Shown: positions 28,990 to 37,477, numbered from the stretch's first letter. The stretch: DNA of 45,704 nt from Candidatus Yanofskyibacteriota bacterium (GCA_016181045.1 JACPAB010000001.1:1-45704); one strand, 5' to 3'. Program-made: numbers and translations. Notes: a model not told the origin generated them from the letters alone.

Positions 28990-30831
28990 TTATACCTCAA
29001 TCAATACCGGGAGCACCATCGGGCGACGTTCCGTTTTCTGGAAAAGGAAGAGCCCGATCTGGTTTCTGATGGCGTCTTTCAGGTATGACAGGTTGGTTTC
29101 TTGTCCCGCCGATTTATTTTCAACAATGAATCGTATCCTTTTTCTGACTTGGGACAAAAGTTCCTTGTTCTCTTTGAGATAAACGAATCCTCTGGAAATG
29201 ATGTCGGGACTGCCCCGGACCTGACCTGTTTTCGAGTCAATAAGCGCGAAGATGACGAACATTCCGTCCTCGGCTAATATCTGCCTGTCCCTTAAGACGA
29301 CGTTGCCCACGTCGCCGACGCCGAGGCCGTCAACGTAGACCGGGTCGGACGGGGCCTTGTCTTTATCGAACCACCACTTTTCCGGTTCCAGGTGGACTAT
29401 CGAACCGTTGTCGGCAATAATAACATTCTCCGGCGGCATGTCTTCTTCCTGGGCTATTAACCCATGATTGATCATCTGCGAATATTGGCCGTGGACCGGA
29501 AGCAGGAATTTGGGTCTGATGAGCTTCAGAAGCTCCCTGATATCCTCTTTGCTGCCGTGGCCGGAAGCGTGGACATCAAGCATTTGGTAGTTGAACACTT
29601 TCGAGCCGTTCCGGTAGAGTTGGTCTTTGAGGAATTGAACATCGGATTCGTTGCCCGGAATGACCGACGAAGAGAAGATGTAAGTATCGTTGGTGGTCGG
29701 GTGGATGTGCCGGTGCTCGCCGTTGGCGATACGCATGAGAACGGCATTGCCTTCTCCCTGGGCGCCCGTCACAACCGCCACGATCTTATCGTGCGGATGG
29801 TTATTTACTTCCTCCATGGTTATCTGGGTTCCGCGCTGGAACTTCAGATACCCGAGATGTTTGGCTATCTCGACGTTGGTTTTCATAGAATAGCCGTCGA
29901 ATACGACCTTCTTGCCCATTTTCTCGGCCAGGGTAACTATCTGCTGGACACGGTTCAAGGTCGAAGCGAAACATCCGATTATCGTCAAGCCGGTAGCGTC
30001 CAACATCAACTGTTCTATATCTTTGGTAACGGCGCTTTCTGATAATGAATGTCCCTCTTTTTCCGCGCCGGTAGAGTCGCCCATGAAAAGAAGGACGCCT
30101 CGGTCGCCTATGGCCTTAAATTCTTCCAGGTCGGCCGGGGGATCGTTGACCGGATTGGAATCAAACTTATAGTCAATGGCGTGGATTATTACGCCTGCGG
30201 GTGTCCGGATCTCAAACATAAGGTCGTCGGGAATGCTGTGGTTTATACGATGGGCCTTTACGGTGAAGTATTGGCCGACCTTAACTTCGTCTCCCGGCTT
30301 CATGTCGTATATATCGAGCGGTTTCTTGTCTTTGAACTCATCCATCCTCTTGGTTATGAGGGCTTTGGTTAAAGGCGCGGCATAAACATCCGGATCACCG
30401 ATCCTGTCTCTGATGAACGGAACAGCGCCGATATGGTCCAAGTGGCCGTGAGAAAAGAACATCGCATGGATCATGTCTTTTTTATCGTCCAGATAACTGA
30501 CGTTGGGAATTGAGAAGTCGATACCGGGCATGTTCTGGCGGGGGAATCCAAGTCCGGCATCGATGAGGATTATCTCATCGTTATATTGGATGCAGGCCAT
30601 GTTGTTCCGGCCGATCTCGCCGAGGCCTCCGAAGTTGATGATCTTTAGGCCGCCGTTCCTTGCGGCTCTGGCGTGGTCCTCCGGTGTGCCCTCGTTGATC
30701 TGCCTTAAAACCCTTATCTTGCGGATAAGAGGTTTTTGCCAGCGCCGATCGCCAAGGCGGGGAGCGCGTCTGCCCCTTGAACGCGCGGGCCTGTCGCCCT
30801 GCGGCTTTTCTTTACTTTTTTGAGGTGTCAT
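28990..30831 (-). CDS. rnj: Ribonuclease J
   Basis: The protein has 613 residues from ATG 30831. It has a basic N-terminal tail, then a metallo-beta-lactamase/beta-CASP core: INFGGLGEIGRNNMA, IDAGLGFPRQNMPGIDFSIP, FFSHGHLDHIGAVPF (metal ligands), and the C-terminal LLPVHGQYSQMINHGLIA. RNase J combines 5' exonuclease and endonuclease activity in mRNA turnover and rRNA maturation. The ORF-track extension MAELVYAHASGACGSNP is translated tRNA and is not part of the protein. The start codon is 4 nt from the tRNA-Leu 3' end. Confidence 0.95.
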   Translation of the reverse strand: MTPQKSKEKPQGDRPARSRGRRAPRLGDRRWQKPLIRKIRVLRQINEGTPEDHARAARNGGLKIINFGGLGEIGRNNMACIQYNDEIILIDAGLGFPRQNMPGIDFSIPNVSYLDDKKDMIHAMFFSHGHLDHIGAVPFIRDRIGDPDVYAAPLTKALITKRMDEFKDKKPLDIYDMKPGDEVKVGQYFTVKAHRINHSIPDDLMFEIRTPAGVIIHAIDYKFDSNPVNDPPADLEEFKAIGDRGVLLFMGDSTGAEKEGHSLSESAVTKDIEQLMLDATGLTIIGCFASTLNRVQQIVTLAEKMGKKVVFDGYSMKTNVEIAKHLGYLKFQRGTQITMEEVNNHPHDKIVAVVTGAQGEGNAVLMRIANGEHRHIHPTTNDTYIFSSSVIPGNESDVQFLKDQLYRNGSKVFNYQMLDVHASGHGSKEDIRELLKLIRPKFLLPVHGQYSQMINHGLIAQEEDMPPENVIIADNGSIVHLEPEKWWFDKDKAPSDPVYVDGLGVGDVGNVVLRDRQILAEDGMFVIFALIDSKTGQVRGSPDIISRGFVYLKENKELLSQVRKRIRFIVENKSAGQETNLSYLKDAIRNQIGLFLFQKTERRPMVLPVLIEV

Positions 30832-30834
30832 ATG

Positions 30835-30918
30835 TGGGTACGGAGAGATTTGAACTCTCACGGGATTGCTCCCACACGCTCCTGAAGCGTGCGCGTATAC
30901 CAGTTCCGCCACGTACCC
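30835..30918 (-). tRNA. tRNA-Leu (anticodon CAG)
   Basis: The sequence folds as a full tRNA: acceptor GGGTACG/CGTACCC with discriminator A, anticodon arm CACGC-TTCAGGA-GCGTG giving anticodon CAG (reads CUG), a long variable arm as in Leu tRNAs, and T-arm GAGAG-TTCAAAT-CTCTC. The CCA end is not encoded. It is 84 nt and lies directly ahead of rnj. Confidence 0.95.
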
Positions 30919-31034
30919 AAATTAAAATCGGTTAGTTAAAAAGAGGGGTTTTGTATAGTTAACTTAAGGAGTTCAATATCGTAGTAGTTTCATTATACAC
31001 TAACCTTGAAATTAATGCAAGTGCGGATAAGTTT

Positions 31035-32828
31035 TTACTCCCAGCCTCTCTTGGTTTCCATATACCACTTTTCAATGTTCGCGAATCTGTCCGACGGCAT
31101 GGATATGATCTTGCTTTCAAAGCCCCGGATGTCTTTGGTCTGGCCGTAAATATAGTATGAGTTATACAGGAACACTGCCGGCGCGTCTTCGATCACTAAT
31201 TTTTGGAATTCATCGTATTTTTGCGCCCGCTCCAGCGGATTGAGTATCTTTCTGGCTTCTTCAAGCAATGTGTCGGCGGTCTTGTTGCTGTATAGAGCCA
31301 GGTTCAATCCCGGATCGCGCCTTTGTGAAGAGTGCCAAAGCGTGAACGGGTCAGGATCAAGGGTCAGTATTTCTCCGAAAAGCAGCATTTGGTAGTTCCT
31401 TTCTTTGATGGCTCTTTGCAGTTCCGGCGTAGGTAGTATCTCAACTTCAATATTCACTCCCACTTTGGCCCATTGCTCCTTGAGCGCATTTGCTACGGCG
31501 ACTAATTCCGGCCAGGTTGACGTGGTCAGTTTCAGGTCTATTTTCTTTCCGTTCATCCCGTACGAAGTAGAGGCGCGCTGCGAGCCCTCGCGACTTCGTT
31601 CGGGATTCAGCAGCTTATTGGCCTGATCAAGGTCGAAAGGATATGTCTTAACGTCGCTGTTGATGTCCAAAATGTTTCCCACCATCGGCGAGGCGACCGA
31701 TTCGCCCTTGCCTTCCAATATCTTCGAGAGCAACTCATTTTTGTCGGTGGCGTGGTTCAAGGCCAGGCGGATATTCTTGTCGGCCAGCTCTTTCGACTGG
31801 TCTTGATTGAAGAACACTCCGAAATATCTGGGCATTTTGAGTTCGCGGACATTCAGCCGCCTTTTGAATTTTATTTTCTTTAAGTTGGGTCCCGAAACGA
31901 AAGAGATATTTTCGATGCTGTTTTTGTTGTAGGCATCTATCATCGCGTCTTCCGAATCAAAGAACCTGAACCCGATACGATCTATATGAGACCGGCCAAG
32001 ATAGAACTTCTCGTTGACTGCCAGCTCATATTCTCTGACTCTTCCGAGCGTATCTTTCTTGAGCTTGGCGAATTTATACGGGCCGGAGCCGATGGGCTTC
32101 AGGTTCAAATCGGCCTGGCCGAAATTTATCGGTTTGATGTCCTGCCAGGCATGCTTGGGCAGTATCCTGATGGTAAAATTATTTACGAACTGGGCATATC
32201 TTTCTTTCAGTTTGAATATTATGGTGTAGTCGTTAACTTTGTCCGTCTCAACTCCCTGCCAGTTGACCCTCTGCTGGCTTCCGTAATCGGGGTTTTGGGC
32301 GGTTTGGACGGTGAATACGACATCATCCGCGGTAACAGCCGTACCATCGTGCCAAAAGACGTTATCTCGGAGATAGATAGTATAATTCAGCCCATCGCTG
32401 GAAACCTCATATGACTTAGCCAGGTCGGGGATGAGCTTCCCTGCCTCGTTGTATTTCATGAGTCCCGAATAAATAAGCGAGGTCAGGTCCCTGTCCGCAT
32501 CGTTGCTTTGTGAAAGCAGAGGGTTGATAAGCCGGGGCTCTCCGACCATGCCTTCGGTGAAAGACCCGCCATTATCCGGTACGCCCGTTGTGTAATGGTA
32601 AAAAGATGTGAACGGGATAGAGATGACCGAACCGAGCATTACCAGAGCAAAAATAAATATCAAATAGCGCTCTTTGTTGGAGAGGACTTTCGGGATCAGG
32701 CGTAATTTATTGCGCTCAACGCTCTTAAGAAGAGAGTCCTTGATGCCTTCTTTGTGTCTGGCGGAAGGACCTTCTTTTTCGGACTTTAAACCGAAAAAAT
32801 CGTCGAGCTGGTTATTATCCTGGAGCAC
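31035..32828 (-). CDS. Extracellular solute-binding protein, OppA/DppA family (SBP_bac_5)
   Basis: The 597-residue protein has a cytoplasmic N-terminal about 50 residues, one transmembrane anchor (ERYLIFIFALVMLGSVISIP), then a family 5 binding domain: GMVGEPRLINPLLSQSNDADRDL, SGLMKYNEAGKLIPDLAKSY, LRDNVFWHDGTAVTADDVVF. Anchoring by a TM segment instead of a lipid is seen in CPR homologues. It likely binds peptides, but no permease or ATPase gene is adjacent. The stretch ERSREGSQRASTSYG is encoded by the 52-bp palindromic element also found near rpsF. Confidence 0.92.
   Translation of the reverse strand: MLQDNNQLDDFFGLKSEKEGPSARHKEGIKDSLLKSVERNKLRLIPKVLSNKERYLIFIFALVMLGSVISIPFTSFYHYTTGVPDNGGSFTEGMVGEPRLINPLLSQSNDADRDLTSLIYSGLMKYNEAGKLIPDLAKSYEVSSDGLNYTIYLRDNVFWHDGTAVTADDVVFTVQTAQNPDYGSQQRVNWQGVETDKVNDYTIIFKLKERYAQFVNNFTIRILPKHAWQDIKPINFGQADLNLKPIGSGPYKFAKLKKDTLGRVREYELAVNEKFYLGRSHIDRIGFRFFDSEDAMIDAYNKNSIENISFVSGPNLKKIKFKRRLNVRELKMPRYFGVFFNQDQSKELADKNIRLALNHATDKNELLSKILEGKGESVASPMVGNILDINSDVKTYPFDLDQANKLLNPERSREGSQRASTSYGMNGKKIDLKLTTSTWPELVAVANALKEQWAKVGVNIEVEILPTPELQRAIKERNYQMLLFGEILTLDPDPFTLWHSSQRRDPGLNLALYSNKTADTLLEEARKILNPLERAQKYDEFQKLVIEDAPAVFLYNSYYIYGQTKDIRGFESKIISMPSDRFANIEKWYMETKRGWE
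31555..31606 (-). repeat. 52-bp palindromic element in oppA-like gene
   Basis: ATCCCGTACGAAGT and ACTTCGTTCGGGAT are inverted with one mismatch. It encodes PERSREGSQRASTSYG in frame; the matching intergenic copy is at 21981-22032. Confidence 0.88.
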
Positions 32829-32905
32829 CTATAACTAACGACTAACGACTAACGACTAACAACGAGAAATTAAACTGTTGTAAGTTGTTTGTTGTAAGTT
32901 GTGGG
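32829..32905 (-). repeat. Short tandem and inverted repeats before oppA-like gene
   Basis: ACGACTA occurs several times in a row, then TTGTAAGTTGT twice. No gene is seen in this spacer. Confidence 0.6.
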
Positions 32906-33130
32906 TTAAGAAAAATAGATTCTTGCGACCGATACGGCTATGAACAGAACGGCCAAGATAATGGTTGCCCGGAAAATAATTTTTTCGGCGCCTCTTTTGG
33001 TGCTGTATTCAATACCACTGCCGCCCATAGCGGAACCCAATCCGCTGCCTTTTTGCTGCAGCAAAATACCGGCCACCACAAGGATGGACAATGCTATCTG
33101 GCCGTAAGTTAAAATTTGTATTAAATCCAT
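32906..33130 (-). CDS. secG: Protein translocase subunit SecG
   Basis: The 74-residue protein has two hydrophobic segments (residues 9-24 and 52-70) separated by LLQQKGSGLGSAMGGSG, the signature SecG linker. SecG supports SecYEG-dependent export. A dispersed repeat fills the gap to the next upstream gene. Confidence 0.93.
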   Translation of the reverse strand: MDLIQILTYGQIALSILVVAGILLQQKGSGLGSAMGGSGIEYSTKRGAEKIIFRATIILAVLFIAVSVARIYFS

Positions 33131-33200
33131 AATTAGTGATTTAGGACTTAGCCATTAGGACTTAGAATTTCTAATTTCTATTGGCTAATTACTAATGGCT
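33131..33200 (-). repeat. Dispersed palindromic repeat, copy 4 (secG upstream gap)
   Basis: GGACTTAGCCATTAGGACTT, then inverted TTGGCTAATTACTAATGGCT. It fills exactly the 70 bp between the two minus-strand genes. Confidence 0.85.
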
Positions 33201-33551
33201 TTATGTTACCACTTTTGTCGTTGCCGAAATAAATATATTTACTATCGAGATTATGATGGTCGCCCATACCAGAGCCGTCAGGTCCTGGACCACGACGAAG
33301 TCGAAAGCATAGTCAACCGTCCACAACATTAAAGCATTTATGACAATTGTCCAGAGTCCCAAGGTCAGGATTATCAGGGGCATCGATATCACTTTCAGTA
33401 TCGGCTTGACGGCGAAGTTCAGGATACCAAGCAGGACACCGGCAAGCAGATACTCTTTTGTCCCGCCGTTTATGACAAATCCCGGAACCAGGTAAGTAGC
33501 CGCAAAAATAGCTAAAGAATTGCCCAAGACCCTTATTATGAAGCTAACCAT
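33201..33551 (-). CDS. Small membrane protein, phage holin IV-like (PF04020-type)
   Basis: The start chosen is ATG 33551 (MVSFIIRVLGNSLAIFAATY); upstream residues in the track belong to an uvrC overlap frame. The 116-residue protein has four hydrophobic segments and the pattern GVLLGILNFAVKPILKVISM, LPLIILTLG and FIVNALML-type blocks of the four-TM holin-superfamily IV/YvlD-like proteins. In bacteria these are usually chromosomal envelope proteins, not lysis proteins. Confidence 0.85.
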   Translation of the reverse strand: MVSFIIRVLGNSLAIFAATYLVPGFVINGGTKEYLLAGVLLGILNFAVKPILKVISMPLIILTLGLWTIVINALMLWTVDYAFDFVVVQDLTALVWATIIISIVNIFISATTKVVT

Positions 33552-33588
33552 ACAGGTTGTGTAACAATAGCATCTTTGGGGTCGAGAT

Positions 33589-35049
33589 TCAATATTGACC
33601 AAGAGACCTCCGGTGGAGGCGGCGGTAATAAGTGATGGCGAAACGGTGGGCTTCGGCGTCGATGCTTTTAATAAGATTACGGACATTTTGCGGGAGCTTT
33701 GACATCGAGACGGGTTTTTCCAGGGTGGTCGAGAATATCTCATATTTACCTTTAGCCAAAGCAATGATTGGGATTTGAGATTTAGGATTTTTGATTTGTT
33801 TGCTCGGAGAAGGTTCACGGTGCTTTAGCCCGGGAATCTCTGTAGGATTTAGAAATTTGGATTTAGAAATTGCCGCTCTAGCGGCGTTGAGCTGGCCTTT
33901 GCCGCCGTCTATGAGTATCAAGTCCGGGAATGACCACTCGTCATGTTTGAGACGGCGCTCCAAGACCTCCCGGAGCATTCCGGTATCTCCGCTTGGAATC
34001 TGATTTATACTACGATCGTGAAATAAAGCAGATCTTGTTTTTGTAATTCTCGCTCTTATTTTAAACTTGCGGTAGAGGTTCTTGTCCGGCCGACCGCTGA
34101 TGAACGTGACCATGGCGCCTGTGGCATTTGTGCCCTGGATATTGGAAACGTCGTAGCCCTCTATGCGATATGGTACGCGGTCTAATTTTAATAGGCGGGC
34201 TAATGCTTTTAGGGTGTTTTGTGCTCTGACGTCGTTTTCAGTATTAAGTATACCGTATTTAGTATTACGAATAATTTTAGCGTTTTCGAAAACTCTCTTT
34301 AGTTTCTCTATTTTGTCGCGCAATTCTATTGCTTCCTGAAATTTTTCTTCTTTCCCGAGTTTTATCATTTCTTTTTCCAGGTTTTTCACTAGAGAGGTTT
34401 TCTTTCCCGACAAGATTTTCTTAATCGCTTTGATGCCATCTTTATATATTACACCATAATACGATCGTGGTGAGGTGTAAGATGGTGGCATGAGTGCTTT
34501 TGGTTCATTGTCTTTTAAGCAACAAACGCCGAGGCACTTTCCTATATGATAGTTCAAGCAGAAGTTGTTGTGCGGATTTTTACAGGTGCAATAGGGGAAT
34601 ATTTTTCTTAGGAATTTTAATGTTGATTTAAGAACGGCTCCGTCAGTAAACGGGCCAACAGAATCGGATATTTCAATATTTAAATATTTAAATATGCGTG
34701 GTTGATGAGTGAGAAAAATTTTAGGAAATTTTTCGTGAGTGAAAACCACGTAGAAGTATTGTTTGTCGTCCCGCATTACGATATTGAATCTTGGCTGCAG
34801 GTTCTTTATTAGTTGAGATTCGAGTATCAACGCTTCGATGTCGGATTCAGTGACCCTGAATTCCAGACTGTTCGCGGTCGAGACCATTTTTTGTATCCTT
34901 GGGTCCGTTGTTTTTAAATACGAACGCAGGCGCGCTTTTAAGTTTGCCGCTTTTCCTATGTATATTTTCTTGCCTTCTTCTTTGAACATATAAATTCCGG
35001 GGGAAGAAGGCGATCCGGAAATAATTTTTGCCAAGAGGTCGCTTGTCAT
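33589..35049 (-). CDS. uvrC: Excinuclease ABC subunit C
   Basis: UvrC makes the two incisions around UvrAB-marked lesions. From ATG 35049 (MTSDLLAKIISGSPSSPGIY) the protein has a GIY-YIG domain (PGIYMFKEEGKKIYIGKAANL), a UVR-like stretch and a C-terminal endonuclease region with RIEGYDVSNIQGTNATGAMV and PDLILIDGGKGQLNAA. The -10 box lies upstream of this ATG, so the track's TTG start is unlikely. The protein has 486 residues but ends shortly after DAEAHRFAITYYRRLHRR, so the HhH tail is missing. Several blocks look inserted: RSALFHDRSINQI, SYTSPRSYYGVIY, TKYGILNTEND and a 30-residue stretch ending KNPKSQ. Confidence 0.93.
   Translation of the reverse strand: MTSDLLAKIISGSPSSPGIYMFKEEGKKIYIGKAANLKARLRSYLKTTDPRIQKMVSTANSLEFRVTESDIEALILESQLIKNLQPRFNIVMRDDKQYFYVVFTHEKFPKIFLTHQPRIFKYLNIEISDSVGPFTDGAVLKSTLKFLRKIFPYCTCKNPHNNFCLNYHIGKCLGVCCLKDNEPKALMPPSYTSPRSYYGVIYKDGIKAIKKILSGKKTSLVKNLEKEMIKLGKEEKFQEAIELRDKIEKLKRVFENAKIIRNTKYGILNTENDVRAQNTLKALARLLKLDRVPYRIEGYDVSNIQGTNATGAMVTFISGRPDKNLYRKFKIRARITKTRSALFHDRSINQIPSGDTGMLREVLERRLKHDEWSFPDLILIDGGKGQLNAARAAISKSKFLNPTEIPGLKHREPSPSKQIKNPKSQIPIIALAKGKYEIFSTTLEKPVSMSKLPQNVRNLIKSIDAEAHRFAITYYRRLHRRSLGQY
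33998..34033 (-). repeat. 36-bp palindrome in uvrC (HDRxINQI family)
   Basis: Same length and layout as the ychF copy (arms ATCTGATTTAT..., centre ACGATCGT), about 31 of 36 positions identical, in the same reading frame. Confidence 0.88.
34449..34480 (-). repeat. 32-bp palindrome in uvrC with ACGATCGT centre
   Basis: TTACACC and GGTGTAA arms flank ACGATCGT. It encodes YTSPRSYYGV in frame. It is related to the 36-bp family only through the centre. Confidence 0.6.
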
Positions 35050-35061
35050 TAGTCGGGCAAT

Positions 35062-35085
35062 ATTATACCATATCGTCAAGTTATT
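35062..35085 (-). promoter_or_regulatory. Promoter of uvrC
   Basis: On the minus strand TTGAAA and a perfect TATAAT (35067-35062) are 16 bp apart; transcription would start about 5 bp before ATG 35049. This fixes the start of uvrC. Confidence 0.75.
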
Positions 35086-35100
35086 TCAAAAAAGAATTCC

Positions 35101-35943
35101 ATGAGAGTTATTTTTGCCGCGCTTTCTTTTCTTTTGCTTACGGCTGATTTGGCAGCAGGCCAGAAAGACAAGATCTGGGTCGGTCCGACTGATGTAAATA
35201 ACCCTCGTTGGGCAACCCCTTCCGACTTTGACGGTTCTTCTCTGGTATTCTGCCGAGGATACTATGAAAACGTTAAAATTAAATCTGACCACCAGATTTT
35301 GGGGTGGTACGTTGACTATCCTGGAGCGGATCATAATTTCCTCGTTCGAATAGCTGAATTAACTAAGACGCGAATACGGCGGGATGCTGACGGTAAACCC
35401 GTCCATGTAGTCGTGCGTCTGGATAGTTCGCTTATATTCAATTGTCCGGTGATATTTCTTTCTGATGTGGGAGAAATCGAATTTAAAAGTAGCGAGATTG
35501 ATAATCTCCGCGTTTACTTCAAAAAGGGAGGATTTCTGTGGGCAGATGACTTCTGGGGGTCGCAGGCATGGGATCATTGGGAGTATCAGATCCGGCAAGT
35601 TCTACCGTCCGGCCTCTATCCGATGATAGACATTCCTGAAACCCATCTAATTACTAATCTGCTGTTTCCCATACCCAAGGTTCCCCAGATTCCGAATATC
35701 GGTCTTTGGTGGTACGGCGCCGGAAAACAAACATCAGAACGCGGTGAAGACAGCAAGGAAGTCCATTTTCGAGGCATTGAAGACGGGAAGGGCCGTCTGA
35801 TAGCGGTAATGACCCACAATACTGATATTGGAGAAACTTGGGAAATGGAAGGATTTGATACCAGAGGAGAATTTTTTCTTAAGTTCTCTCCGACAGGATA
35901 TGGAATAGGGATAAACATTTTCCTTTACGCTCTCATACACTAA
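35101..35943 (+). CDS. Secreted DUF4159-like protein
   Basis: The 280-residue protein has a signal peptide (MRVIFAALSFLLLTADLAAG). The rest fits DUF4159: an N-terminal half of beta strands, FLWADDFWGSQAWDHWEYQI, then IDIPETHLITNLLFPIPKVP, GRLIAVMTHNTDIGETWEME and the C-terminal GYGIGINIFLYALIH. This fold is related to glutamine-amidotransferase-like domains but the catalytic residues are not evident. Function unknown. The family is commoner outside CPR, so transfer is possible. Confidence 0.75.
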   Translation: MRVIFAALSFLLLTADLAAGQKDKIWVGPTDVNNPRWATPSDFDGSSLVFCRGYYENVKIKSDHQILGWYVDYPGADHNFLVRIAELTKTRIRRDADGKPVHVVVRLDSSLIFNCPVIFLSDVGEIEFKSSEIDNLRVYFKKGGFLWADDFWGSQAWDHWEYQIRQVLPSGLYPMIDIPETHLITNLLFPIPKVPQIPNIGLWWYGAGKQTSERGEDSKEVHFRGIEDGKGRLIAVMTHNTDIGETWEMEGFDTRGEFFLKFSPTGYGIGINIFLYALIH

Positions 35944-35968
35944 AGGCCTCGCATGTCGGGGCTTTTCA
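35942..35968 (+). terminator. Terminator after DUF4159-like gene
   Basis: AAAGGCCTCG-CATG-TCGGGGCTTTT, starting in the stop codon. Confidence 0.75.
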
Positions 35969-36030
35969 TTGACTTTAAAAACCCCAGGTATAGTATTAGA
36001 AATAAGATTCAATTTGACTGGGGGTAGGCA

Positions 36031-36429
36031 ATGTTTCGTTCTTTGACTATCATGCTGGTACTTACTTTTGCGACTACTTTGTCTTTTGCTTCCGACCCCA
36101 AGACCTCAAAGGGTGTTGTAAGTGTCGCAGCCGCAGGTCTTAACGGAAAAGAAGTGTTCCTAAAACATAAATGCAACAATTGCCACGCTGTAAGCACGGC
36201 TGGTATTGAGGCCAAAACAAAGTCAAAGGCGCCAGACCTTGTTGACGTAACTGTTCGTCATGAAAAGCCGTGGATTCGCAGGTTTATCAGGCAGAATGAC
36301 GTTCATGTGTCCTGTCCGAAAGTTGACCCGCTTCGGGATGGTAAGAAACATGCTATAAAATTTAAAGGTACTCAAGACGAGGAAGACGCTTTGATAGAGT
36401 GGCTGGATCAACAGCGGAGCGGGAAGTAA
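36031..36429 (+). CDS. Exported c-type cytochrome-like protein
   Basis: The 132-residue protein has a signal peptide (MFRSLTIMLVLTFATTLSFA) and one haem-binding motif CNNCH (about residues 48-52) in a KEVFLKHKCNNCHAVSTAG context, followed by a C-terminal helix with EEDALIEWLDQQ as in monohaem cytochromes c. The usual distal Met is not obvious; the position before the last helix reads IKFKGTQ. Cytochrome c is unexpected in a fermentative CPR cell, and no haem-attachment genes are seen here. Confidence 0.8.
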   Translation: MFRSLTIMLVLTFATTLSFASDPKTSKGVVSVAAAGLNGKEVFLKHKCNNCHAVSTAGIEAKTKSKAPDLVDVTVRHEKPWIRRFIRQNDVHVSCPKVDPLRDGKKHAIKFKGTQDEEDALIEWLDQQRSGK

Positions 36430-36440
36430 CCCCGCGTCTG

Positions 36441-36463
36441 AAGTTCTCTACGGAGGACTTTTT
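36441..36463 (+). terminator. Terminator with UACG tetraloop
   Basis: AAGTTCTC-TACG-GAGGACTT with T-run; the C(UACG)G loop is an especially stable tetraloop. Confidence 0.8.
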
Positions 36464-36479
36464 AATTTGTAAAAGATGG

Positions 36480-36485
36480 TATATT
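36480..36485 (+). promoter_or_regulatory. -10 box giving leaderless mRNA
   Basis: TATATT ends 8 bp before ATG 36494. It lies downstream of the track's start (36476), which therefore cannot be used. Confidence 0.5.
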
Positions 36486-36493
36486 TTGGATCA

Positions 36494-37477
36494 ATGGACT
36501 CTTTTAAAAGCGCAATTTTAGCTACCGTTGTTTATTATGACATTCTCGACGTCTCCTTGACGCTTTTCGAGGTTCATAAATTCCTGGTCAATCCGGGCCG
36601 ACTTTCCAAGATACCGATTGCAGAGCCGATTACTTTGGGGCATATAGACGAAGAGCTTCAGACATTGGTCAAGCTCGGAACGATTCAAACAAAGAATGGT
36701 TTTTATTTTCTTCCCGGGAGGGAGCGGCTTTACGATATCCGCATCGGAAGAGAGAAGATATCCGCCGCCAAATGGAAGAAATTCTTAAAAACATCCCGTT
36801 GGTTCCAGGCGGTGCCATATTTACGCGGCATGCTGGCCTCCGGCTCGATGGCTTTAGGAAATACAGACGAGGACAGTGATTTTGACGTGCTGGTAATTGC
36901 CGCCTCCGGCCGGCTTTATACCTGCCGGGTGTTCCTGTCTCTAACGGCCTCGCTTTTCCGGGCGCGCCGCAAACGGTTCGACAAGACCGCTCCCGATAAA
37001 TTCTGCTTCAATCATTATATTACCGACACATCATTGCCCATCCGGCACGAAAGTTTGTATAACGCCCAGACATACATCCACTTAAAGCCGGTGCTGATAG
37101 GCGGCGAGCTTTTTGAGGATTTTTATGCCTCAAATATCTGGTTAAATAAATATGTTTACAATTTTAAGCCGGCCAACATGTTTGTCCGCCGGAGCGTGAA
37201 GCCGAGTGTTTTTTTGCGCTCGGCTGCTGTTCTGGGAGAATTTTTTCTTAACAATAAACTGGGCGATTTACTCGAAGGGTTTTTGAAGAAATACCAACAG
37301 CGCAGGATTAGGTCCAATCCGGTTACATATGAGAAAGGCGGCAGGGTCGTTTTTAATGGCGGTGAGCTGGAATTCCATCCCCACTCTTTCGAGCGAATTG
37401 TTGTTGATAGATATAATGTAGGCCTGATAAAGCTTGGCATCCCCGGGATTGTTGAAAAGGACTCGGGCTTGAGTTGA
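36494..37477 (+). CDS. Nucleotidyltransferase-domain protein (second)
   Basis: The protein has 327 residues from ATG 36494 (MDSFKSAILATVVYYDILDV). An N-terminal winged-helix-like region of about 110 residues is followed by MLASGSMALGNTDEDSDFDV, the GS...DxD Pol beta nucleotidyltransferase motif, and then a helical C-terminal region. This layout is frequent in CPR genomes, often near polysaccharide or lipid genes; the substrate is unknown. It is unrelated in sequence to the gene at 2.1 kb apart from the catalytic motif. Confidence 0.75.
   Translation: MDSFKSAILATVVYYDILDVSLTLFEVHKFLVNPGRLSKIPIAEPITLGHIDEELQTLVKLGTIQTKNGFYFLPGRERLYDIRIGREKISAAKWKKFLKTSRWFQAVPYLRGMLASGSMALGNTDEDSDFDVLVIAASGRLYTCRVFLSLTASLFRARRKRFDKTAPDKFCFNHYITDTSLPIRHESLYNAQTYIHLKPVLIGGELFEDFYASNIWLNKYVYNFKPANMFVRRSVKPSVFLRSAAVLGEFFLNNKLGDLLEGFLKKYQQRRIRSNPVTYEKGGRVVFNGGELEFHPHSFERIVVDRYNVGLIKLGIPGIVEKDSGLS

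Noticed and set aside
30832-30912. N-terminal extension of RNase J (MAELVYAHASGACGSNP)
   Set aside because: It is the translation of the tRNA-Leu gene; the real start is ATG 30831.
32829-33200. CRISPR-like repeats
   Set aside because: The repeats are short, tandem or palindromic, without regular unique spacers.
33552-33818. N-terminal extension of the small membrane protein
   Set aside because: It overlaps uvrC in another frame and does not look like protein; ATG 33551 is the likely start.
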